Assembly: GCF_000002985.6 (NCBI RefSeq)
Contig: NC_003280.10
Coordinates: 12,334,501 to 12,398,500 of the forward strand
Length of the DNA stretch: 64,000 bases
Direction: 5' to 3'
Source: Caenorhabditis elegans
Lineage: Eukaryota; Nematoda; Chromadorea; Rhabditida; Rhabditidae
Made by a program: the position numbers and the translations under genes. This document shows positions 48,640 through 59,443 of the stretch, piece after piece. Position 1 is the first letter of the stretch. Each line of letters begins with the position of its first letter. The notes below the pieces were generated by a model. The model ran no database searches, was not told the origin of the DNA, and saw only the letters and a list, made by a program, of their open reading frames with translations.

Positions 48640-48880
48640 AGCCGACACCTAGCGGGTTTAGGTTTCCACATAAGAAGCATAGATGTTCGCGAAACCCGTA
48701 AAATGACGGGCGCAATGATTTCCAGAACCTCCAAATGTCCCAATCTGTAAAACAAAAGTATTACTGTAGAGGTACGGTAGGGGTAATGTACATAAGACAG
48801 CGCGTCCGACACCTACCGGGTTTTGCACTCCTTCGATGAAATCTATGTGGCGGAACCCGTAAAATGTCGGGTGCAATTGC
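48640..48880. repeat. tandem pair of palindromic AACCCGTAAAATG repeats
   Basis: Two units about 160 bp apart, each with CGACACCTA(G/C)CGGGTTT, a spacer containing ...GATG..., then AACCCGTAAAATG.CGGG.GCAAT. They lie 100-340 bp upstream of the BTB gene start. Diverged relatives lie at 51.5 and 52.9 kb (GGAACCCGAAAAGTGTCGGA) and in ras-1 intron 3. Confidence 0.7.
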
Positions 48881-48977
48881 CAGAAAGTTGCTCCTCAAAT
48901 CGTTTAAGATTTATTGCATCTCAATTGACCTTGAACAGCTGCCACAGCGCTGAGCAAGCTTTCAAATCATTGTTGCA

Positions 48978-50090
48978 ATGAGCGCCATGAGACGTTGTAC
49001 TTGTTTCATTATCTGCCTATTAACTTCCTATACTTATGGTACTACAGAACTTGTCGAGTACACGAGAGGAGACATTGAGTTTGATAGTTCAAATGGTGAA
49101 AAAATAATAGACATTAGTACAACAAAGGGAATTCGATGGTAAGACTTGCTTTCAAAAATGTGAAGTATTTTGTATTTTTATCGAGGTGTTTATTTCAGTG
49201 AGTGGAAAGTGTCTTCCGACTACTATACTGCTTGTTTCAAATGGAAATTTATTTGGGATCAGGTTGACAAATATGAAGTTGCCGGCTTCTCCGGGCAGAT
49301 TACCGTCAACTATACAACTGACTCAGAAGGACAGAAAACTAGGACTGTTAAAGTTAACCTTACTGATCCGGGCGGCGAGATTTGGTACAATGTGTCACGT
49401 TCAAGATATCTTTCAACTTATTATGCATCTTACAACTACACATTAGAGCCTCAAAAGAGACATATGGAGGCGATGGAACTTGATAAATATTTCGCTCCGG
49501 TGGACGATCGAGATGCAGTTTTGATTGTTGAGGGTAAAAAGCTGCACGTCAGTAGTTGTGTGAGTTAGATTTTTTAACTTTTTTTCAGACTAACTATAAA
49601 TTCTATTTAATTCCAGTTCCTCTCCTTCCATTCCACCTACTTCCACGATCTTTTCGAATACGACAACAGCACAAGCCTCCTGAATATTGAAATTCCTGTT
49701 GAAGGAGTTTCCTATGAAGACTTGGGCCTCTTGCTCAGCGTTGTGCACTCGACGGCGACTTTTCCAAATGGTAATTTTATTTGAAATTTCCAAAACAAAA
49801 ACCTCAAAATTTCAGATGGGAATTCTAAGAAACTTCTGGAACTAGCTTCTCAATTCCAAACGCCATACGTGTTGGGTCTTGTGGAAAACCATCTTCTTAC
49901 AAATACGTTTGCTTGGAATGAAACTTTAATGTTACTGGCCGACAAGTACGGGTTGATGAGGCTTCTGGGAAAGTCTATACGACGAATTGACTCTATCGAA
50001 AAAGCAAGGCAATTGAAGGATTCGGTTTTCTTGGAGCTTTCTGATAGTGCAAAGGTTAAGGTCGCTTATCATATGATACAATTGTTGTGA
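48978..50090 (+). CDS. BTB/POZ domain protein with N-terminal signal-like segment
   Basis: Exons 48978-49138, 49199-49559, 49617-49770 and 49816-50090 give 316 residues in phase. Residues from about 155 form a BTB domain: DAVLIVEGKKLHVSSC | FLSFHSTYFHDLF ... IPVEGVSYEDLGLLLSVVHS, followed by LLELASQFQTPYVLGLVENH and a C-terminal helical region. The N-terminal half (FKWKFIWDQVDKYEVAGFSG) resembles the substrate-recognition region of the expanded nematode BTB family. BTB proteins of this type are thought to act as CUL-3 adaptors in the cytosol (family knowledge). Oddly, the predicted start MSAMRRCTCFIICLLTSYTYG reads like a signal peptide. Either the first exon is misassigned or this member is unusual. 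The gene ends 38 bp from the stop codon of the converging sre gene. Confidence 0.82.
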
Positions 50091-50128
50091 AAATGAAGTT
50101 TTTAAAATTTATCAAAAAATGAATTAAA

Positions 50129-52381
50129 TTAAACCCATGCATTCTTAAGCTGAATAAAATAAAGTTCGGTCTCCGGTACTTGAGAGACTTTTTGCGAGAA
50201 CTTTCGTAGAGACACTGGTGGTTTTCGGAATCGACGAATAATTGGTATGCCACCAATAAAAGCATCTCTCCAGGACGGTGAGCAAAATAGTAAGGCAATT
50301 GATATGACTAGTGCGGCACTGAAAAAAATAGGCAGGTTTTTGAAGTAAAATTAAAAATTGAATACTGTGTCGATTACTGTGCAATCCATGGTTATAAAAA
50401 TGTTACTGTAAGATTGCCACGTAGTGTCAGGCTGTCTCAATGCAAATTGATCTACAAAAAAGCGGGATTTTTTTTGTCAAAAAATTGTGACGTCAGCACG
50501 CTCTTAACCATGCAAAATCAGATGAGATGTCACTTCGCGCATTTTTCGAAGATCAAAGGAAAATGGGACTTTCTGACTCCACGTGGCCTACTGTAGAATT
50601 ACTGTAGTTGCCTATTTTCAGAGTTACTTTAAAAAGATAACTTGATGGGTTTTTGTAGGATTACTATGGTGTTAGTGAGCTATTGCAATGTAGTAATGTA
50701 GGGATACTGTAGGAATACTGTAGAATCTATGAAGCTATAAAAACTTACGACAAGATCACGTTATCTAGCAAATGTACAAAAATCCAATCGTATCCCTGAA
50801 TAAGTTCGAAAACTAAACAAATTAGCATGGTTAATGATAACGATAAATAGATAACAATCACGAGCACCATTTTGCGAATTAGCTGGAAAAAAAAAGAAAA
50901 AATTATGGAAGTTCACGTAGACGAGTTCATGCCTATGTGCCTGCCTGACTACTGCGTATCTTCCGTCCACGTGTATTTAAGTTGTAGGCAGGCGTAGGCA
51001 GGCCTTCCAGGAAACCTTAGGGAAACCTTACTCACCACGATAAACCGTATATTCTCCTCGATCTGAAACTTCTTGGCCAACGAATATTGCTCACCATCCG
51101 TCTGCGGCTCGTCCATTTGTTTCCTCCATCTCGCGTGTACTTTCCATGATATACTGTATCCAAAAAACACGAAACCCGCGTTTAGAACACATTGCGCATA
51201 TGCGATCAAAAATGGGATTCGATTATTGATAATGAAATGAGCATAGGGAATTGTGATCAGGTTGGTGACGATGATTAGGAGAATTGGAATATGACGTCGA
51301 CGCACATTCTCATAATCTCTAAATGTTAATCAAACTTTTGTTTTTCAGAAAACTAGAAATTGCATTTGAGCGCAACTTTAAGACGGGCGCTAGCGGGAAT
51401 TTATAGTTGACAACTTCGTTTTACATAGTGTAGGCGCGAAAACACCTACCGCGCCCGCCTTACTCCGACCTGCGCCTGCTTCGCGCCGCGAGCCTCGCCT
51501 CTTGTGTAGTGCGGCGCGGAACCCGAAAAGTGTCGGACGCGTTGCAAGAACCGCCTTTGACTTCTCGCCATAGTGCAGAAACAAGGCGAGAGGCCGGTGT
51601 CAGTCCCTGAAATCGCGCCTGCCTCCCATCGAAACGCTAGTTTTACTACTGAATTTTTATGGAAATATCATCGATGTGTCACAAAACATTTTCAGTCTCT
51701 GAAATTAGCACAACAATCACATTTAAAATTTAACCTTTACATCTGTTTTTTAAACAATTTCAGCTGGCTACTGTTATTGACGTATTTTGAAGTGAAGTGT
51801 AAAGTTTGAACCAAGTGGGTCTTAGCGAAAACTTTAAAAATCTGAGCTGAAGCTTTTGATCTCGAAAAAGGCGGGAAATTAAATGTGTCTTTTCTATTAA
51901 CTCACTGAATATACCAAGTTGCTATTCCCCGTTCTACAATCACAACGACCGGTGCGAAAATCACCGAATAAATATAATGCCACATAAAACAACTCGCCAC
52001 GTATAGGTCCATAATATCTTTCAGATCATCTACCAAAACCATCTTCTCCCGATCTTCAGTCCACCAGGCGAAGTAGGCTCTATCCGGGTATTTTCCAATT
52101 CCGATAGTTCCAGTTTGGTAGAGCATTATCCAAGCTTTTGCGATAATTGCTTCAAACCATTGCAATAAAAACCAACATAACAAAATAACCATGTTCTCAT
52201 GGAAAATTTTGATTCTAACAGAAATCTGACAGGTTCTAATGATAACATAAGCGGAAATGCAGTATATAAGGAATTGGGAAATTGCGGTGATTTGGAAACC
52301 GATAGAGTTGTGATGCTTATCATTTAGAGAGTAGACCGGGAGCCAGAGGAGTTTTGAATAGTTCTGATATGCTACAATCAT
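50129..52381 (-). CDS. sre family seven-transmembrane chemoreceptor
   Basis: Minus-strand exons 51906-52381, 51036-51318, 50749-50882 and 50129-50318 (476, 283, 134 and 190 nt) encode 360 residues. Landmarks are MIVAYQNYSKLLWLPVYSLN, HENMVILLCWFLLQWFEAI, WWTEDREKMVLVDD, VERGIATWYIQ, DYENVRRRHIPILLIIV, EQYSLAKKFQIEENIR, and the tail TELYFIQLKNAWV. The exon lengths are exactly those of the divergent gene at 53793, pointing to a recent inverted duplication. Intron 3 contains palindromic element copy 8. It should be a membrane receptor in chemosensory neurons; the ligand is unknown. A 3' overlap with the BTB gene transcript is likely, since the stop codons are 38 bp apart. Confidence 0.93.
50418..50585. 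repeat. dispersed palindromic element, copy 8
   Basis: CACGTAGTGTCAGGCTGT ... TGATCTACAAAAAAGCGGG ... TGTGACGTCAGCACG ... TTTCTGACTCCACGTGG, within sre intron 3. The right arm is diverged (TTCGAAGATCAAAG). Confidence 0.85.
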
Positions 52382-53792
52382 TGAAAATGAAATAAGGAAA
52401 CTACCTCATACATCAACAAAAAGCAGCTGGATATTGGAAGGGGGAAGGGAAAGGGGGGGTTTTCCTGGAAAAGTCACTTTTTGGTTATTGAGTTAGAGGG
52501 GCGAACTTTTTTGATTATTATTACATTACAGATTATTTTTGTCGAGCAGTTCAAATAGTTTATTAACGAAATAACAGAATTCCTACGCACATTGTGTCAG
52601 AGTGTCCCATTTCGGTTTGGTCTACGTAGATCTACAAAAAATGCGGGAAAACAGACGCGCGGAGTTCTCAACTGATTTCGCTTGGTTAAGAACGTGCTGA
52701 CATCGCATGTTTTTGGGCAAAAAAATCCCGCATTTTTTGTAGATCAAACCATAATAGGATAGCCTGACACCAGGTGCCTACGTGCCTACCTACTTGCCTA
52801 CATTTAGACATGCTAATGTTGCTCATTATGTTGAGAATATAAACTAGCAGGGCCAAAGCAACTACCGCGCTTGCCTGCCTTACGCCACTCCCGTGCCTTC
52901 TGTAAGGTGCGGCGTGGAACTCAAAAAGTGTCGGCTGCTACGAAAGATTCAACTATCGAAATATGTGGAATGAACGGCACAAGGCACCAGGCCCTAAAAC
53001 TGCGCCTGGAACTTAAACGGTACTTACATTCTTTTTTCTGAACAGGAGGATTTTTGATTTCATTACGATTTTAAGCAAATATGAGGTTCTGGATCCTAAA
53101 AAAGTTGAATTTTACATTTTTCGGAAACAAATATATTTACTTTCCATGAATACTGGTTTCCTTCGAACAGGTGAAATTGATCTTCTTGGAAATTCCACCC
53201 TCTTCCTCATGCCTCAAAAATAAATCCTTGATCTCTCGAGCTCATCAGCTCTCACGCTTGATTTATCTACTTTATCAATGGCATATAATTTCAAAGAACA
53301 ACAAGTGATTCAAAAAACATGTCCATTTCAAAAATATAAAACCAATGAGCAGTACAATATTAGTTTCCCAAGGCCAATTTTTAACCGAGCAGGTGAAATA
53401 TTTCCAATTAATTTTAAATGTTTATCTGAACTTAGTATGTAGATCCGGTTTTGCCATATTATTGATTCTGCTCGGTTACCAATAAATATTTGGAATAAAT
53501 TTTAAGATGGTGTAGCGTTTTTGAGTTATTGTTTCAAATTTCTGAAAACCGCTTTTCAATTTCCTTATTTCCCACCTAAAAGCCTAATCAGTTAACAAAA
53601 AATATTGAATACAAAATACACATGAAAATATTTCTAGTCTCATTAGGAAATTCATTTTTCATTTTTAAAAAAATTGCTGACGCATTTCTCAAGCACAAAC
53701 ATCTGCTTGCAAGTTTCACTCATTTCTTTTTTCGTTTGCTTCAAGCTCATCACTCTTCACAATTTTTTGTTATTTTTCAGAGAACATATAAT
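52382..53792. other. bidirectional promoter region of the divergent sre pair
   Basis: 1.4 kb between two divergent start codons. It contains palindromic copy 9 (52588-52776), a diverged GGAACTCAAAAAGTGTCGG block (about 52915), and AT-rich DNA. An in-frame upstream ATG at 53622 exists but would add a Phe/His-rich extension not seen in other sre genes. Confidence 0.55.
52588..52776. repeat. dispersed palindromic element, copy 9 (complete, inverted orientation)
   Basis: CACATTGTGTCAGAGTGTCC ... GTCTACGTAGATCTAC ... GAACGTGCTGACATCGCA ... TTTTGTAGATCAAACC ... GCCTGACACCAGGTG. Both sides are flanked by CCTACG, a perfect 6-bp duplication. The CRE core is mutated (TGACATCG). Confidence 0.92.
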
Positions 53793-55339
53793 ATGATCAT
53801 AGCATTTTTAAACTCTACAGAAACTCTATGGATTCCAGTTTTCTCTTTAAACGACAGAGTTTACGAGTCCCCAATTTACCCTTTTTTCGCAGCAATCCAA
53901 ATTCTCATTTACTGCTCCACGGCATATATTATTGTAAGAACTTGCAAAATCATCACAAAAATTCGACTTTTCCACGAGAACAAGAACATTTTAATGGCGT
54001 TCTTTTTGTGCCAATGGTTTGAGGCGATTCTCGCCAAAATTCTTATACTTCCCTATCAAATTGGCTTAATTCAAATCGGAAATTCACCCGGAAAATCATA
54101 TTTTTCCTGGTGGAGCAGCGGACGAAATGATATGGTTTTGGTGGAGAGCACTGATGATATAAGGGTATTGTACATAGCATGCTATGTTTACAGACATTAT
54201 ATGTTTTCCATGTTTTTTGGAATTATGGCTATTGGTGTGGAAAGAGCATGTGCGACGTTTTATATTCAGTGAGTTTTTTGAAAATTCAAATTTGAAAATT
54301 AGTCTTAAAATCTTAATCTCTGAAAAAAATTAGACCAAATTTAATTTTTTTGATGAAATAAATTTTAAGTTATGCTCCAAAGTATTTTAACATTTTAAAA
54401 TTTCCAATTTGGCGCCAGATACAGGAACGTTCAATTGTATATTTTCCAGCGACTACGAGCACGTACGCCGTCGCCATATCCCAGTAATCCTTATCATACT
54501 AGTTAATATTATTACAATTCCATATGTCTATTTTGTGATCCATAACCGGATACCATTCCTCGTAGTTTATGGTCAATGGGCGGTTTGCATTGTGTTATCC
54601 ACGTCAGCCTACGCTACAATTCTTCGAATCAATTTCGTGTTCCGAAATCAGATGCGGAAGAATATAACCGACCATGAAAAATATTCATTGGCGAGAAAGT
54701 TTCAAGTTGAGGAGAATATTCGAAGCTTGAAGGTGAGGAAAAGTTAGGCCAGCGAAAGCAAGACCGAGGATGTTGTCTAGCAAAAGTTAGGCCATCAATT
54801 GTGTACCCAAAGTCCTAGAAAAGTCAAAAATTCATAAAGTCATGCTATTTTTGTCTCGGCCAAATTTTTAACTTTACAAAAGTTAGGCCATCCCATCAGC
54901 TTTCGTTTAGAAAAACCTTGGCCAGCGAAAAGTTAGGCCAACGAACTTCTCTCTTCCAGCTCGCCAAGTACACAGTTCTCGTGGGCTCCGTGCACATTTC
55001 CCTAACTCTCCTCGTGTTCACCTGCCTCATGCTCGGATTCTTCGAAAGACTTCAAGTGTTCTTCGTTCACATACTAGAGAATCTCATCTTATTGTGAGTC
55101 GATTCACCATAATTTTTCAACAAAATTAATTAAAAAAAAAAAATTTCAGACCAGCCTTAGTAATGGCAGTTGCTCTTTTATGTTGCTCGGTGGCTTGGCG
55201 ACACGAGTTCATGCAAAAGTTGCCGGTATTGGGGAAACATATTAGTGGGACATCGAGAATTGGGATTTCGGAGTCTAGGAGATCAGTTGTTTTGGAATCT
55301 GAAGTGTATTTCCAGCAATTGAGAAGCTCGTGGAACTGA
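53793..55339 (+). CDS. sre family seven-transmembrane chemoreceptor
   Basis: Exons 53793-54268, 54450-54732, 54960-55093 and 55150-55339 (476, 283, 134 and 190 nt) encode 360 residues starting MIIAFLNSTETLWIPVFSLN. Shared landmarks are HENKNILMAFFLCQWFEAIL, YFSWWSSGRNDMVLVE, GVERACATFYIQ, DYEHVRRRHIPVILIILVN, KYSLARKFQVEENIRSLK, and the tail EVYFQQLRSSWN. The ATG at 53793 is preferred over an in-frame one at 53622 because it aligns with the paralogue's start and follows AACATATAAT after a TTTTTCAG. Intron 2 carries several AAAAGTTAGGCCA repeats. It is transcribed away from its near twin at 52381. Confidence 0.93.
54733..54959. repeat. AAAAGTTAGGCCA repeats in sre intron 2
   Basis: Short imperfect direct repeats (GTTAGGCCAGCGAAAGC, AAAAGTTAGGCCATCAATT, AAAAGTTAGGCCATCCCATC, AAAAGTTAGGCCAACGAA) occupy most of the intron. 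Confidence 0.8.
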
Positions 55340-55655
55340 AATTTGTTGTCATAGCTGAGGTTTTATAATTGTGTTTTTTTTGGAATTGTTTAAAAATTTT
55401 TAGGCTCCGAAAAAATATTTTTCATAAATTTTTGAAATATTCCCTCCTGTTTTTTCTCCGTCCATCTGCCAAGTTAGCACCCCCAACAGCCATAAAATGT
55501 ACTTACCCGCAACTTGGTACATACCCTCTTCCCGCCTGCGCTTGTAAAAAACTGGGTGGAGTCTCTCTCAATGTACCAAGTTAGTCTCAATGGCGTGTAT
55601 TCGGTGTAATTCCTCTATTTTTCTGTCTCACTCTCTGCAATCTTCTCGGTGGAAA
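55340..55655. other. spacer upstream of the TFIIS-like gene
   Basis: AT-rich at first, then CT-rich sequence (TCTGTCTCACTCTCTGCAAT) just before the next start codon. No exon. Confidence 0.5.
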
Positions 55656-58077
55656 ATGAACGACACAGAATATACGGCTCATATTCTCGCGAGAACCATC
55701 AGGACTGGAGACGATAAATTGGTAAGTTTTAAAAAAAAAAAATTTAAAATTAATCTTTCATACAACTGGTTGGTGTTTGGAAAATAGAAAAAAAACAAGT
55801 TTTTGGCGAATTTTTGAACTGAAAATTTTATTTAAAAAAAATTAAGCTTTGAATTTTTTAGTCTTGGAATAAAAAGATTCTCAATGCTTCAATGAACAAC
55901 TTTTTTTTTTGAAATTTTTTGAATGCAATTTGAAAAAGTTACAAAGAAAAGTTGTTCAAAAAAACATTGCCATGTGTGGAATTTTTTTTTGCAAGCCACC
56001 TAAAATTTAAAAAAATCTACAAATTTTCAAAGCTTTTATATGTATTTTTTAATTAGAAACGTTTATTAAAAAACTCAAAATATTGATGTTTGGAAAAATA
56101 AATTTAAAAAAAAACATTTTAAAAACTGAAATTGTAAGGAAAGTATTTTTTAGAATTTTTTGGGCGGATTTTTGAATTCAACCAAGAACTCATTTTTTGA
56201 ACGAACATTCATTTGAAATTTGACATGATATTTTGTGGGTTAAAAATTGTTTTTTTCACTCAACTATTGAAACCTCAAAGTTCAAAAGTTAAGTGAAAAT
56301 CTGGAAAAAGTTTGAAAAAGTTTCTAGAAAACCAGATTTTTTGCAAGCAGCGTGAATTTTTTAAAATGAAATTCAGAAAATCGTCCCATAATTTCCTTAA
56401 TCGTCCCATAATTTCCAGATAACCAAAGCCTTCTCACAGCTGAAATTTGGCACTGTACCTATGGATATCCTGGAGCAACACAACTTCCCATACATTGTGC
56501 AGCGACATGCTCCAAACAACCAGCTAGCACTCTCCATGGCCTCCAACTATCAAAACTTTAAACTCCAAAAAATCGAACACGAAAAGCCTTGGATGTTGAA
56601 ACGGTTTGCTGACAGTACTTTCGAGGAGTACCCCGACGGAATAGTCTCGGTGCACACGCTGAAGCTGCTCACCGCCGTCTCCTTCTTCACCGACCTGGAC
56701 TTTGTGAAATGCTCATTTTCCATTCTGAGCAGGCTTGACCTGTTGGTTGAGGATTTTGAGAAGTATGGAATTCTGGAAAGAGCCAAAGTTTTTGAGCATC
56801 AAATTCAAGAAGCCGCATGGCTGGTGCGAAAATATCAACGTCTGAAAGATGAGGTAGAGTCTGAAGTCGAGGAGGAATCGGAGGAGACTGAAGTTGCTCC
56901 AAGTTTGGACAGAAGGTATCCACCTATACACGGAGATTTTACACATAATAGGATGGAAATCGAGATGATATTTTTGGCTCAGTGCATTAAAGCAGGAAAT
57001 GAGGAAATGGTAGGGGTTTTTGATAGATATTTTTTTTCAGAACCTTCAGAGATTTTTCAAAAACTATTGAAGACTTCTCGCCGAAATTCTACAAAAAATT
57101 GGCGATTAACTGAAATTTTAATAATTATGAAATTTGGGCCCACTTCAGTTTGAAGGTATTGAAGCTTAAAAAAATTTAGGCTCAGGTTAAGGATTAGACT
57201 TAGGCTTAGGCTTTGGCTTAAGCTTGAGCTTAGGCTTAAGCTTGAGCTTAGGCTTAGGCTTAACCTTACAAATGTTAGGTTTAGTCTTATGTGTAGGCTT
57301 AAAATAAGGCTTAGAATAAGGCTTATGATGTGGCTTCTGATTAAACGTATGATTAGGCTTATGCGTAGGCTTGGGCTAAGGCTTAGGGCCTGTCTTAGAC
57401 TTAGCGTAGGTTTCCGCTTAGGCTTAAGCATAGGCTTACGATTAGTCATATGCTTAAGCTTAGGTTTAGGGCTTCGGCTTAATTAATCCATAATTAAGAA
57501 AATCCGAGAATATACTTTTAAAACTCCAAAACCTCCGTCAACTTCTCCAAAAAACATTGAAAAATTTCCAGATATCCACCGCCATAGAATTTGTCGGTAC
57601 AGACGAGCTGCCGCTGGAATTCTACCGAAAATACGACATTGCTCTTTCGTGTCACCTCTACTGCCCAGAACAGGAAGATTGCAAGCACCTGATCGACTTT
57701 ATCGAAGAGATGGAAGAAGTCGGTATGCAATGGGAGAATTTGGAAGCTCTGGAAAGATACTTACGCGAGAACTCGGAGCTCGGGCTTGTGCCCGATAGTG
57801 TGATGACGCTTTTGATGGGATATTTCAAAGGTGATAGGTACTTGGGTGATGAGGATTGGAAGGACTATTTTGTAAGTTTTGGAAGCTTGCAAAATGTTTA
57901 AATAAAGCTTTTTGTCTTCAGGTCGACCCAATTTGCAACTTCTTCCTGTCACAGGACGTCTCGCTGGATCAATTCGAACGATTCGATGTGAAGAATATTC
58001 TTGTCAAATTTGAAGAACGAGCAACTAAACCTGTGAAGCTTGTGCTGCAGAAGATTGAAGATCTCAAGTCCGCTTAA
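55656..58077 (+). CDS. 370-aa protein with a possible TFIIS N-terminal-like helical domain
   Basis: Exons 55656-55721, 56419-57009, 57572-57871 and 57922-58077, all phase 0, give 370 residues beginning MNDTEYTAHILARTIRTGDD. Residues about 117-167 (FVKCSFSILSRLDLLVEDFE ... AAWLVRKYQRLKDEV) resemble the TFIIS N-terminal (LW) fold pattern of leucine-spaced helices ending in a (V)xKWxxL-like block. A second, similar but weaker stretch lies in exon 3 (HLIDFIEEMEEVGMQWENLE). An acidic linker (ESEVEEESEETEV) separates them. The domain call rests on eye comparison and is tentative; no exact orthologue is recognised. If correct, a transcription-elongation or chromatin role would fit. Intron 3 holds a TTAGGC array, intron 1 is AT-rich, and the gene converges on the minus gene ending at 58252. 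Confidence 0.85.
57177..57482. repeat. interstitial telomere-type array (TTAGGC)n
   Basis: About 300 bp of degenerate TTAGGC, more diverged than at 9.1 kb (many TTATG/TTAAGC variants), inside intron 3 of the gene at 55656-58077. Confidence 0.92.
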
Positions 58078-58251
58078 TCGAAAATAATTTATTTGAACCT
58101 GTTTTTCCAAAGTTTTTGGTTTTAATATCATTAAATGAAATGTGTTTTACTCCTGAATTTCTAATTTCTGAAAAAAGAACAAAACAATTAAAATAAAATA
58201 TAATAGTTCTGAAAAAAAAATCAGAAAATCTTTATCATGCTCATAATCAAA

Positions 58252-59243
58252 TCAATATCCAAAAAGACGTTTAAACGATTCGAACATTTTCTGGCCCGAC
58301 GGAACTTGCTGGTTTTTGGTGATTTTCAACGGAATCCCGTGGTCCTTCATTTCCAAATCAGGCAGGATGAAGCCAACAAGCCCGGCTTGATTGTTGAGAT
58401 TGTCATCGACTTTTTCCGCGTGAATTTTCCGGACCAGGCTGATTTTTGCACGTGGACTATCGTTTTCCTGAAAATTTGAAATATGAGTTTGAAACATTTG
58501 AAAAATTTGCAATGAATTTTCGCGACCTCTCTAGCCTTGACAACTTTCAGCTCCACATCCATTCTTCCACTGGACACTATGAGCTTCTCGATATCCGCCA
58601 CCATTTCCTCCAGAAACTTCTGCTCCACCTCGAACCGCTTGGAAAATTCCACTTTCTTGCTTTGGGTCGAGCTTTGTGGCGGGTGATGCATTGCCTGGCA
58701 GAAGTCGAAATCCGAAACAAAAATCGCCTTAACCGGCGTCTCCACGTCAGTTGTCACGAATTTCATTGGGACAATCTGAGGACCAACGTACTTGGATTCC
58801 TGAAAAAAAAAAGTTGGGCTATCGACTGATGGTAGGCAGGTAGGCAATTTTAGTTTATACCTACCTCAGCCTTCTTCTTGAACTCCTCAAGATCGCCTGG
58901 CTCTGAAATCGTGTCCAAAGAGCGGGTGTTGCTCGACTTCTCATAGACGGAGACTAGATTTCCATCGTAAGGAAGAACGATTTCTTTTTGAATTTGCACG
59001 GTACGAATCGCGGAGGGAGCTGTTCGTTTTTGACGCAACGATTCGGCCGATGAAGTGTCGGATTCGTAGGATTTGGATTGCTGAAAATGGCTAAAATTTT
59101 TAGAAAATTAAAAAAAAAGAAAAAAAACTCACAGCGGTTTTAACCTCCTCAAACTCCTCAACTGTCCGCTCCTTTCGCATTTTGTCCGTCAAATTCGCCG
59201 TCTTCCGAATCACCATTTCATTCACCTTCTTACGCGGAGCCAT
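58252..59243 (-). CDS. unrecognised 271-aa protein
   Basis: Minus-strand exons 59133-59243, 58865-59080, 58527-58799 and 58252-58467 join in phase 0 to 271 residues. It begins MAPRKKVNEMVIRKTANLTD, is rich in Lys/Glu, contains EIVLPYDGNLVSVYEKSSNT, EESKYVGPQIVPMKFVTTDV and FEVEQKFLEEMVADIEKLIV (a likely coiled helix), and ends QKMFESFKRLFGY. No signal peptide or membrane helix is seen. The third donor (GAG|GTCGCG) is a weak GT site, but the frame and the strong acceptor ATTTTCAG|GAAAACG support it; retention of that intron would change frame and add a different tail. No family is recognised. It is tail-to-tail with the gene ending at 58077. Confidence 0.85.
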
Positions 59244-59443
59244 ATCGATTTTTGAATCAAGAAATTTGCGCCGATTTTGTAACTTTGTAAAATTAGGAAT
59301 AAATTATTTTTTGATTATGAAACCAGGAAATTGATCAAATAATAAAATCACGTGTTCTATTATTTTTTATTTAGAATTTCAAAAAATTTGAAAAAAAAAA
59401 TCTAAAAAATATTTTGTTCAAAATTTTTCACGTAAAAAATCAA

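Larger units (their letters stand above)
45030..48977. other. 4-kb intergenic region between two divergent genes
   Basis: It contains a hAT-like element (45249-45625), a GCCTAA array, repeats of TGGGCGGAGCTTGGACCAT type (47.74-47.84 kb), a GA/CT-rich CTCTGCGTCTC block at 48.2-48.45 kb that resembles a promoter, and a tandem palindromic repeat at 48.6-48.88 kb. No exon is supported. Confidence 0.55.

Noticed and set aside
53622..53792. Upstream ATG extending the + strand sre protein
   Set aside because: It adds a 57-residue Phe/His-rich extension not present in paralogues; the ATG at 53793 matches the twin gene's exon length exactly.
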